In this document: one piece after another, positions 15,749 through 22,364 of the stretch
How the letters are laid out: every line of letters starts with the position of its first letter
Position numbering within the stretch: position 1 is the first letter of the stretch
Source of the DNA: a virus
IMG/VR virus record: IMGVR_UViG_3300007542_000055
Location: 1-41,671 of that record
Length of the DNA: 41,671 bases
Direction: 5' to 3' (one strand)
Notes under the pieces: model-generated
The model's database searches: none
What the model saw: only the letters and a program-made list of their open reading frames with translations
Told to the model about the DNA's origin: nothing
Translations under genes and position numbers: made by a program

Positions 15749-17440
15749 ATGGCTTACGGCGAAATTAAAGTTGATACTATCACTTTTACTGATGGCGGGA
15801 TTGATAAAAGTGTTGCTATTTCTGGTTTAGTCCAGAATCCGACGTTTAGTGGGAATATCACTGTTACTGGTACTATCTCTGGAAACCTTGTTCAAGGACA
15901 AACTGTTTCTGGTGTAACTGTTACTGGAACAGCCGCAGCGTTTACCACTGGAACATTCATTTCGCTTACAGGCACAACAATTCAAGGCACAACGGCAACC
16001 TATACAACTGGTTCATTTACTTCGCTGACAGGAACAACCACTACTGGCACAACAGCAAAATTTGCTTCAGGTGTATACACTACGCAAATTTCTGGTGCAA
16101 CCATTACTGGTAATTCAGCTGCATTTACCACGGTAACAGGTGGAACCGCAACAATTACATCAGGTGTTTTTGCTTCTGGTACTGCAGCGGCACCATCTGT
16201 TTCTGTTGGCACCACAGATAACGGCATTTATTCACCCGGCACAGACCAAGTAGCCATCTCGACTAATGGCACCCAGCGCATCAGTATCGGGTCCGATGGT
16301 GACATCAATGTTGATAGCGGCGGTGTGTTCTATGACGCCTCGACAAACCGCTTGGCGGTGGGCACTACGAGCCCAAGTGTTACATTTGAAGTAAAAACGA
16401 CATCTACAACAGCTCACACAGTTGCGGCTTTTGGAAGTGGGCCAATATCCGGCGGTTTAGAAGTAACAACAAACGGAAATCTTGATTGGGGCTTCAATGC
16501 TCTCAACGCTAGAAACCTAACCTTTAGCACTAACCAGCTAGAACGCCTGCGCATCACCTCAACCGGCCAGCTAAGTCACATTGGCGGTGGCTCTTCAGGT
16601 TCACCTGCAGTTGGCTTTAACGGCAGCGCACCTAGTAACAGCCTCGTTATTGATTCGACAGGCAAAGTAGGCTTGGGGACTTCTGCGCCTGATGAATTAC
16701 TGCATATTAAAGGTGATATTGTAGAGTTCAAGGGCACAAATACCAACCAGATTGCAGATACGGCAGGAACAGAACAGGTATTTAAGTTTGGCATTGAAGG
16801 GCAAAAGAATAGTGTCTACGGCCCTGCCGGATCAATTATTTTCAGGCAGGATGCTAGTACGTGGTCTTCTGTTGATCAATACAATAAGCCGACTCGTATT
16901 GAATTCTGCACACAAGACGTGTCTAGCTCGGATACATCAGAAACACCGCGATTGGTTATAAGCCAAGACGGCAACGTTGGGATCGGAACAACAAGCCCTG
17001 ATTATCTTTTTGATTGCCAAAAAACTGGCTCACAACTAATTAGGAGTCGAACGAATGACACAGGCTCGGGAGCGAGTACCGGCGGATTTCTTGGAGAATA
17101 CCTTGGAGGAGGTGGTGGGACAAATACGCAAATCAGCATAGCCGCCGGTAATAATTATGGCTTTTTGTCTACACTTACCAACTCCCCGCTGCTTATTGGG
17201 ACAAATGGTACGGAGAAATTAAGAATTGACACGTCTGGGCGAGTATTGATAGGCACAAGTAGCAATAGTGGCGGCGCATTACTTCAAGTGAATGACAATC
17301 GTATTAGGATTGCAACTGCAAAAACACCTGCATCCGCGACAGACACTGGAACCGCTGGTGAGATCTGCTGGGACGCCAACTACGTCTACGTTTGCACCGC
17401 CACCAACACTTGGAAGCGCTCTGCGCTGTCTACTTGGTAA
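15749..17440 (+). CDS. Second tail-fibre protein, repeat shaft plus receptor-type C-terminus, 563 aa
   Basis: The start (MAYGEIKVDTITFTDGG) is like phage fibre N-termini that attach to the tail. Residues 25-145 hold the same SLTGTT/GATITG repeats as the upstream fibre. From about 150 on there are repeats of the form R-I-x-S-x-G-x-(L/V)-x-I-G-x-x-(S/T), with GLGTSAPDELLHIKG, GIGTTSPDYLFDCQK and RVLIGTSSNSGG, typical of phage fibre tips and collar proteins. The protein ends GEICWDANYVYVCTATNTWKR. It probably contacts the host surface. The two fibres share the shaft repeat and differ in their ends. Confidence 0.85.
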   Translation: MAYGEIKVDTITFTDGGIDKSVAISGLVQNPTFSGNITVTGTISGNLVQGQTVSGVTVTGTAAAFTTGTFISLTGTTIQGTTATYTTGSFTSLTGTTTTGTTAKFASGVYTTQISGATITGNSAAFTTVTGGTATITSGVFASGTAAAPSVSVGTTDNGIYSPGTDQVAISTNGTQRISIGSDGDINVDSGGVFYDASTNRLAVGTTSPSVTFEVKTTSTTAHTVAAFGSGPISGGLEVTTNGNLDWGFNALNARNLTFSTNQLERLRITSTGQLSHIGGGSSGSPAVGFNGSAPSNSLVIDSTGKVGLGTSAPDELLHIKGDIVEFKGTNTNQIADTAGTEQVFKFGIEGQKNSVYGPAGSIIFRQDASTWSSVDQYNKPTRIEFCTQDVSSSDTSETPRLVISQDGNVGIGTTSPDYLFDCQKTGSQLIRSRTNDTGSGASTGGFLGEYLGGGGGTNTQISIAAGNNYGFLSTLTNSPLLIGTNGTEKLRIDTSGRVLIGTSSNSGGALLQVNDNRIRIATAKTPASATDTGTAGEICWDANYVYVCTATNTWKRSALSTW

Positions 17441-17467
17441 CCAGAGAAGCCTTCTTCTCTAATTACC
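17436..17467 (+). terminator. Long hairpin after the second fibre gene
   Basis: GGTAA-CC-AGAGAAG-CCTT-CTTCTCT-AA-TTACC forms a nested stem (5 plus 7 bp) starting in the last codons of the fibre gene. No T-tract follows. It may protect the 3' end of fibre mRNA or cause partial termination before the small genes downstream. Confidence 0.45.
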
Positions 17468-17497
17468 TTGGTACTAAAATAGGAAAAAACATCTGTT

Positions 17498-17821
17498 ATG
17501 GCTACTCCTGTCTGGTCTATCGCAAATTTGGAACGCACCCTTCCTGATGGCATTACTCCCCCTGAAGGTCAAGTCACCACTGCGCATTGGACCGTAAGCC
17601 TTGAAGATCAAGGTAAAACGGCTAGTGCATATGGCTCCGTTGGTTTCAGCGATGCAGATCCCGGTAATTACACGCCGTTTAATCAGCTCACTGAAGCACA
17701 AGTCATTGGTTGGGTAAAAGCCACCCTTGGCGATGAGGAAGTAGCATCTATCGAAAGTGCACTGGCAGAACAGATTCAGCAAAAGCTGACTCCTACTTCA
17801 GAATCTGGTGTACCTTGGTGA
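17498..17821 (+). CDS. Conserved small phage protein, 107 aa
   Basis: The protein (MATPVWSIANLERTLPDG...) has a beta-rich N-terminal half (TAHWTVSLEDQGKTASAYG) and an amphipathic C-terminal helix (TEAQVIGWVKATLGDEEVAS...LAEQIQQKL). Small proteins of this type follow fibre genes in cyanophages in my memory. Role unknown. Confidence 0.7.
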   Translation: MATPVWSIANLERTLPDGITPPEGQVTTAHWTVSLEDQGKTASAYGSVGFSDADPGNYTPFNQLTEAQVIGWVKATLGDEEVASIESALAEQIQQKLTPTSESGVPW

Positions 17822-17856
17822 TCAGTTGCTATACTTTTTGAAGTCATCTGTTTAAT

Positions 17857-18042
17857 ATGGCCTGCAAAAAGAGTGAACTGATTTCTGCCATCAATTCCTT
17901 TGGATCTGCTCGTGCCACTGGCGATGGCAACCTTATTGGTTTTTCTGCTCAGTTGATTGGGCAACTGATTGAAACTCTTGAGTTTGCTCCGGAGGAAGAA
18001 GTAGCAGAGGACACCGAGGTAAAAGAAGCCGTACCTGCTTGA
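17857..18042 (+). CDS. Hypothetical acidic protein, 61 aa
   Basis: The short protein has a hydrophobic helical middle (LIGFSAQLIGQLIETL, residues 26-41) and an acidic Glu/Val/Ala tail. It could associate with membranes weakly. It precedes the endolysin by 45 bases and may belong to the same transcript. Confidence 0.55.
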   Translation: MACKKSELISAINSFGSARATGDGNLIGFSAQLIGQLIETLEFAPEEEVAEDTEVKEAVPA

Positions 18043-18056
18043 TTTGTTGACTTGAT

Positions 18057-18079
18057 CTAGAGTATTTACATTGCTCTAG
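18057..18079. promoter_or_regulatory. Inverted repeat upstream of the endolysin
   Basis: CTAGAG and CTCTAG are separated by 11 bases, giving a dyad 9 bases before the endolysin start. TTGACT sits just upstream (18048-18053) and CTATAAAT just before the ATG. The dyad could be an operator controlling lysis timing. Confidence 0.4.
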
Positions 18080-18087
18080 GTCTATAA

Positions 18088-19098
18088 ATGTCAATCAAAC
18101 TCACAGACGCCGCAAGGTTTTTTAACGAAGAACCGCATCAAATCGATGCGTTGGAGTGGCTTCAGGCTCAGCTCACTGCTGATGTCCTGGATCTTTTTGC
18201 TGAGAAATATCGAAACAAACCAAGACCTGCTTTAGCTATAGACAACACTTGGGACGGTGTTCTTGCAGCAGCTAAAACAGCTGGTGCTAAATGGCCTGAA
18301 TGTGTTGCGGCACAGTGGGCACTCGAATCGGGATGGGGTCAACACACATCTGGTAAGAATAATTACTTTGGATTGAAAGGATCTGGTTCTACGGTCAGCA
18401 CCCAAGAATTCATCAATGGTCAATGGGTCACGATCAAGGCTGGATTCCTTGATTTTCCTGATTTACAAACATGTGCTTGCTACCTCGTTGATCGCTGGTA
18501 TAAAGACTTTGGGCGCTTCAAAGGTGTTAATAGAGCAACCAGCAGGAATGAATGCGCTCGACTTTTGGTTAAGGAAAGTTACGCAACTGACCCTGACTAT
18601 GCAACAAAATTAATTCAGATCATGGATCGTCAACTTCAAAACATTGGAGAGAAAGAAGATCCCAACCCACACAACAATAACTTGAACCCTTGGAGCCCAT
18701 TCACCTATAAGATCACACCTAATATCACATATGGTGAGATTTGTTTAAACCAAGAAAAGCGAAGGTTTACCAAGCAATATCAATGCGACACAGCAAAAGA
18801 ACTATGTTTATTCCTAGAAAAAGTCCGTAAACAGTTTGGTAACAAGCCAATCATTATCACTAGCGGTTCTCGTCCAGAACCCATCAATACTCAAGTAAAC
18901 GGCGCAAAGAACAGTGAACATACCTACAACGCACCGTCTAAAGGCGCGATTGATTTTTATATCCAGGGTGTTGATATCTATAAGGTGCAAGACTGGTGCG
19001 ATAAACATTGGCCTTATTCGTTAGGATATGGCGCACCCAAGGGATTCACGCATCTTGGCATTAGGGAAGGAAAACCACGCGTTCGCTGGGTCTACTGA
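18088..19098 (+). CDS. Two-domain endolysin: GH73-type glucosaminidase plus M15 peptidase
   Basis: Residues 53-185 form a glucosaminidase domain of the FlgJ/GH73 type, with catalytic Glu80 in QWALESGWG, NNYFGLKG and YLVDRWYKDFGRF. Residues 205-336 form an M15A-type peptidase: ITSGSRP, then the zinc ligands His278 (NSEHTY), Asp289 (GAIDFY) and His322 (THLG). The first would cut glycan strands and the second peptide cross-links. A linker rich in Asn and Pro (190-203) separates the domains. No signal peptide is seen, so release needs a holin; the peptide at 19262-19423 is a candidate. Confidence 0.85.
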   Translation: MSIKLTDAARFFNEEPHQIDALEWLQAQLTADVLDLFAEKYRNKPRPALAIDNTWDGVLAAAKTAGAKWPECVAAQWALESGWGQHTSGKNNYFGLKGSGSTVSTQEFINGQWVTIKAGFLDFPDLQTCACYLVDRWYKDFGRFKGVNRATSRNECARLLVKESYATDPDYATKLIQIMDRQLQNIGEKEDPNPHNNNLNPWSPFTYKITPNITYGEICLNQEKRRFTKQYQCDTAKELCLFLEKVRKQFGNKPIIITSGSRPEPINTQVNGAKNSEHTYNAPSKGAIDFYIQGVDIYKVQDWCDKHWPYSLGYGAPKGFTHLGIREGKPRVRWVY

Positions 19099-19099
19099 A

Positions 19100-19261
19100 G
19101 TGAAAAAATACAAAGACAAGCCGCGTCGTGTCAACATGTGTTGGCAGATTGGAGACGAAAAAAAATGCGTGACCCTACCGCAGGAGCACGCATATGAAAC
19201 AAGGGATTGGGTTGAGAGTCAGGGGGGCGTGTGCTTCTGGTTTCAGGCGTTACCTGACTGA
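19100..19261 (+). CDS. Small Cys-containing protein, 53 aa
   Basis: I start at GTG 19100, one base after the endolysin stop. The frame is open further upstream but only inside the endolysin gene. The product (MKKYKDKPRRVNMCWQIGDE...) is basic, then carries Cys residues and aromatics (GVCFWFQALPD). It ends back to back with the minus-strand gene at 19262. Function unknown; it is coupled to lysis by position. Confidence 0.6.
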   Translation: MKKYKDKPRRVNMCWQIGDEKKCVTLPQEHAYETRDWVESQGGVCFWFQALPD

Positions 19262-19423
19262 TCAACGCTGTTTTGCTTTGCCAACCACCAGTGCCAGTGT
19301 TTCAATAACCTTATAGAGCTTACCGACGATCCTGTCGTCGGAAGGGGTTGGAGTCAAAGACACAATAATAGAAGCAGCGGCATGAATGGCAAGTGCCAGT
19401 TCGATGTACTTGTTAAGATCCAT
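19262..19423 (-). CDS. Holin-like small membrane peptide, 53 aa
   Basis: ATG 19423 is preceded by GGGAGA. The peptide has a hydrophobic segment (LALAIHAAASIIVSL, about residues 9-23), a PTPSDD turn, and a second moderately hydrophobic stretch (LYKVIETLALVV) before a basic end (GKAKQR). Small phage proteins with AIHAAA...TPTP and a following dyad occur near lysis genes in my memory. It lies convergent to and directly beside the endolysin pair, which supports a holin or antiholin role, but expression would be from the opposite strand. Confidence 0.55.
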   Translation of the reverse strand: MDLNKYIELALAIHAAASIIVSLTPTPSDDRIVGKLYKVIETLALVVGKAKQR

Positions 19424-19441
19424 GGGTATCTCCCGTTTCTT

Positions 19442-19882
19442 TTATTCTATGACTCTTGGTTTATAGAAGAAAAAAGATTTATATTCATCCGATATTTCCC
19501 ACCTTGGATCTTCATGCGATAAAAACCAACGTTTCCAAACCCTGAACTGTTTATCTGGTAAAGCAGATTCACATCGCATACAAACGGAGTCGCCACCAGG
19601 GATTTCAATTATCCATTGACGAACCTGACGTACAGCAATAGCTTGAACCCTGGTACCTAATTTACCGGTCAAAATCGAACTCAACCGTGACACGGATTTT
19701 TTCTTGCGTTTGTTTAGCCAGTCGTTGAGTTGTCTTTTTGATTTTCCGACCGCTAAGCTTGCAAGCCACACGCACCCTTTCTCCGTACGAATCCAGGGAA
19801 TCAATCGCATCTTGAGGATTTTCCCATCCGGCAAAAAAATCGTCCCAATCTTTTTGCTTCGTTGTGACCTCAATGTTTTCAC
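19442..19882 (-). CDS. Hypothetical protein, up to 146 aa (start uncertain)
   Basis: The C-terminal 75 residues look real: RQVRQWIIEIPGGDSVCMRC (a Cys pair), then FRVWKRWFLSHEDPRWEISD. The N-terminal half is Arg/Lys/Ser rich and overlaps the coupled gene at 19662-19889 in another frame, so the true start may be an internal TTG near 19690. A ribosomal frameshift from that gene is another option. GTG 19882 is the furthest start. Confidence 0.5.
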   Translation of the reverse strand: MKTLRSQRSKKIGTIFLPDGKILKMRLIPWIRTEKGCVWLASLAVGKSKRQLNDWLNKRKKKSVSRLSSILTGKLGTRVQAIAVRQVRQWIIEIPGGDSVCMRCESALPDKQFRVWKRWFLSHEDPRWEISDEYKSFFFYKPRVIE

Positions 19883-19889
19883 TACCCAT
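19662..19889 (-). CDS. Hypothetical protein, 75 aa, coupled
   Basis: ATG 19889 overlaps the TGA of the preceding small gene (TGATG). The product (MGSENIEVTTKQKDWDDFFAGW...) is acidic first and basic later (SGRKIKKTTQRLAKQTQEK), ending VEFDFDR. No domain recognised. Its last 200 or so bases overlap the frame at 19442-19882. Confidence 0.6.
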   Translation of the reverse strand: MGSENIEVTTKQKDWDDFFAGWENPQDAIDSLDSYGERVRVACKLSGRKIKKTTQRLAKQTQEKIRVTVEFDFDR

Positions 19890-20011
19890 CAATCTTCGTA
19901 AATACGGCAACTTGGTGCCCAGGGATACTCTTCACAATAACTCTTTTTCTTTACGGGTGTAGGTTTACCTTGGAACAAAGAGACAACAAATGTCTTTATT
20001 TTGTTGATCAT
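19889..20011 (-). CDS. Very small Cys-containing protein, 40 aa
   Basis: ATG 20011 overlaps the stop of the upstream gene (ATGA) and its own TGA overlaps the next ATG. The peptide starts with a basic amphipathic helix (MINKIKTFVVSLFQGK) and ends SYCEEYPWAPSCRIYED. The tail, with Cys, acidic residues and YED, resembles small cyanophage proteins I recall. The double coupling is the best argument that it is translated. Confidence 0.6.
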   Translation of the reverse strand: MINKIKTFVVSLFQGKPTPVKKKSYCEEYPWAPSCRIYED

Positions 20012-20925
20012 GGTCTGTTTGTTAGAGGGACAAATAGCTCAGGGAACCGATCAGTGTCCTGATGTTCATTCTGCCACGAGGTTTTCCATTCAGACAGCGA
20101 GTGGTCGTGAACTGTGTTGAAGTAACTATCATCTCCAATATCACACAAGATACCAAGATTTGTAGGTAATACAGATTGGCCAATCGCAAGTATGCCTGTA
20201 TCACTTACTGTTACGATCCCCGTGGTATCAATGACAAATGGAGTAATTGTTACAATATATAATCCAGCAGGAACAGATACACTCGTAAGAACAGGGCTTG
20301 TTAAACCCTGTGATTCTTGAGCTGTTTCTTGCAGAACAATACTTCCGTCGCTGTCTTCAAGTTCAAAAAGAACTTCTGTTGCGGGGAACTCGACAATTAA
20401 ACCAATTTCATAGGCAAGTGGTTCATTCCTGGTTGTTGAAACACAAATAAGATACGTGCCTGCACTAAGCGGATAATAACGTTCATCTCCGCGATCTAAA
20501 CGCAGTTGTGAAAATTGATTATATAAATCAGATTTAGCGCTCATGACCGTATCTAAGTACGGCACATAGACTTCACCGTTTGTTTTTAGGCCATCGGTAA
20601 TAGAATCAGCGTCAAAAATAGACTCACCTTGGATAGGTGTTCTGTTCAGGTCATAGGCAGATAACTGAATGTATTGTGGACGCGGTGGCCCTTTTGTAGC
20701 AATAATCCAAGCAGGAGAAGCAAGAGTAACTGTGTACCAATGATTGTACCTACCGCCACCAAAACCACCATTAGACGTAAAAGAGGTATCGGCTTTACCA
20801 ACAACTTTATTTTCTGGTCCAAGGGACCCCTTTAAGTATCTTAAAGAAGTACTGGAAAAAGTCCCAAGGTTTAAGGGATTTTCAAAACTACGTTGGGCTT
20901 GGCTTAATCGTGAACTACGGGACAT
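20008..20925 (-). CDS. Beta-rich hypothetical protein, 305 aa
   Basis: The protein is rich in Ser, Thr, Tyr and Val. It has a segment (YNHWYTVTLASPAWIIATKG, about 60-80) and a later repeat-like pattern (SAGTYLICVSTT..., PAGLYIVTITPF) resembling the jelly-roll pre-peptidase or CBM-like domains of secreted proteins: G-T-Y-x-(I/V)-x-(V/I). This suggests carbohydrate- or surface-binding, perhaps a decoration or tail accessory. It is on the minus strand away from other virion genes. Confidence 0.65.
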   Translation of the reverse strand: MSRSSRLSQAQRSFENPLNLGTFSSTSLRYLKGSLGPENKVVGKADTSFTSNGGFGGGRYNHWYTVTLASPAWIIATKGPPRPQYIQLSAYDLNRTPIQGESIFDADSITDGLKTNGEVYVPYLDTVMSAKSDLYNQFSQLRLDRGDERYYPLSAGTYLICVSTTRNEPLAYEIGLIVEFPATEVLFELEDSDGSIVLQETAQESQGLTSPVLTSVSVPAGLYIVTITPFVIDTTGIVTVSDTGILAIGQSVLPTNLGILCDIGDDSYFNTVHDHSLSEWKTSWQNEHQDTDRFPELFVPLTNRP

Positions 20926-20964
20926 TATTGTTGCGTTTTCTTTCTTTTATTCTAATTCTGAAAA

Positions 20965-21636
20965 TCAACCCTCATCATAGTAGGGAGCATCTGGTGCACA
21001 CAAAGGACTCCTAATGGTTTGTTTGTAATAGCGTTCGATTAACTCTTGTTCCCTGCCAAGGCGTACGGCATTGGAGATAGCCATTAGTTCTTCTGGTTTG
21101 AATTCCAGATTGAAGGGGGATACATTTGCAGGGGGGTAGCCAATATTCCAACTTGAAACAAGATGCAGTGGATTGACACACCAAGGATTACCGCAGACCC
21201 TGGAGACGGTCAAAGAGCCAATATCCCCCCAGGCACATTGGTAAATCAGTTTGTGTGGTGTAACATTCTCCAACGCACGAAGGGTATGAAAAGAGCGGTA
21301 GGAAGGAAAGCTCATCCTTCGTGGTGACCTTGCACCTGGAGCATTGATCTCCCAACATTCGGACGGATCACGAATGTCGACCAAGGACCAGAGTTTCTCG
21401 TATTTGTAGTTGTAGTAGGGATGTAGAAAGTTCATGTTGAAACCACAGATGTTTGATTTGATTTTTACAACGCAGTGGTAACACCAATGATGTTCTTTGT
21501 CCCTGATGCGATGGCGGTGAGGACAAGGATAACCAATGTAATAACCATGCGACTCAAGTTGAGATTCGTCGAGTTTATTGATATTGGGGACATAGCGGAA
21601 ATTTGTGCGTTGCCCCTTGGTCTGTAGGTTTGCCAT
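20965..21636 (-). CDS. HNH-like (His-Me finger) nuclease with extra zinc motif, 223 aa
   Basis: Two Cys/His clusters are visible: CPHRHRIRDKEHHWCYHC (about residues 38-55) and the end-type HNH motif VCGNPWCVNPLHL (about 146-158), which matches the C-x-NP-x-C-x-NP-x-HL zinc half of many phage homing HNH proteins. The catalytic His usually just before the first Cys is replaced (SRVCGN), so activity is uncertain. It starts on the stop of another HNH-type gene (TGATG). Confidence 0.6.
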   Translation of the reverse strand: MANLQTKGQRTNFRYVPNINKLDESQLESHGYYIGYPCPHRHRIRDKEHHWCYHCVVKIKSNICGFNMNFLHPYYNYKYEKLWSLVDIRDPSECWEINAPGARSPRRMSFPSYRSFHTLRALENVTPHKLIYQCAWGDIGSLTVSRVCGNPWCVNPLHLVSSWNIGYPPANVSPFNLEFKPEELMAISNAVRLGREQELIERYYKQTIRSPLCAPDAPYYDEG

Positions 21637-21962
21637 CAGTCGTCCCAGCTCCAGGTCTTTTTGCGTTTATGGGGCCTTGCGATCCAGCTTTTGTAAAGCT
21701 CTTGTCGGTTGTCTTTATTTTTATCTCGATGAGAAATACAGCAATGGTCAGGGCACTCCCCTGTACGCAGGTAATAAACAATCCGATGCGCTTGGTACAC
21801 GTCGGCATCAATAGATACCAGGTAATACCCAGAGTGTTTATGTAGCCGTTTTACTGGTTTGTTTTTTTTGACGTAGATCAGGCCGGAGGGACACTCGTCA
21901 CTGAGAGCCACAACCTCCTTGATGCGCCAGAGGGGAGGCATGGGCCTGTAGTCACGAGACAT
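21636..21962 (-). CDS. HNH_3-type endonuclease, 108 aa
   Basis: Residues 50-95 read QAHRIVYYLRTGECP, then CCISHRDKNKDNRQELY, matching the HNH_3 pattern (VHRLVYYLRTGE...VDHIDGNKSNN) with the catalytic His present (SHRD). The N-terminal half has the YVKKNKPVKRLHKHSGYYLVSI strand pattern common to these proteins. It lies next to the inverted-repeat region and forms a pair with the downstream HNH-like gene. A homing or origin-linked nicking role is possible. Confidence 0.7.
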   Translation of the reverse strand: MSRDYRPMPPLWRIKEVVALSDECPSGLIYVKKNKPVKRLHKHSGYYLVSIDADVYQAHRIVYYLRTGECPDHCCISHRDKNKDNRQELYKSWIARPHKRKKTWSWDD

Positions 21963-22023
21963 AAAAGGAGTATGGATGGGGTAGAAAAGAAGTTTAGCAG
22001 GCCTCGGGGGAAGCGGTGCTAGT

Positions 22024-22247
22024 AAAAGGAGTATACGTATAGTTTCATATAGATCTTAGAGTGTCAGACATTTTGATCATTTTGTAGGCTCTCATACCCC
22101 TTTTGTTATTTTTCATGCCTGCCCCCCCCCGAACCCCCCCGTGCCCGTCTCGTCGTAAGACTATATAGACAGGGTATGGTGACCTACATTTTGGCCAAAA
22201 TGTCTGACACTCTAAGAACTAAGCAAAACTATACGTATACCCTTTTT
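22024..22247. repeat. Large imperfect inverted repeat with nested palindromes
   Basis: Left arm 22024-22100 and right arm 22171-22247 are reverse complements over about 77 bases with four blocks of match: AAAAGG-N-GTATACGTATAGTTT, CTTAGAGTGTCAGACATTTTG, TAGG and CATACCC. Each arm holds the palindrome TATACGTATA; the right arm also holds the perfect 16-base palindrome CATTTTGGCCAAAATG (22187-22202). The 70-base centre holds the C-tracts and CTATATAG. Confidence 0.9.
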
Positions 22248-22315
22248 ACTGACACCAATCACCTATACCCCTCCATTGTTCTTATCTGATTCCAACATTG
22301 AGATCCCCTGGCACT

Positions 22316-22344
22316 AAAAAACCCCGCTCCTTGTGGGAACGGGG
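22316..22344 (-). terminator. Rho-independent terminator of the replication/speD operon
   Basis: On the minus strand CCCCG-(TTCC...GGAG)-CGGGG forms a stem with one mismatch, followed by TTTTT. It sits 21 bases after the glycosyltransferase stop and ends the minus-strand transcript that starts near 27967. Confidence 0.85.
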
Positions 22345-22364
22345 CAGCTGGCTTCCAGATGACC

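Larger units (their letters stand above)
21963..22364. other. Gene-free region, candidate replication origin
   Basis: About 400 bases without a credible ORF. It contains a large inverted repeat (22024-22247), four copies of AAAAGG-N-GTAT (21963, 22024, and on the minus strand near 22092-22104 and 22234-22247), two C-tracts of 9 and 7 bases (22122-22130, 22134-22140), and the terminator of the glycosyltransferase operon. It lies between an HNH pair and the replication operon. Iterons, dyad and G-rich strand together suggest an origin or a control hub. Confidence 0.5.
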
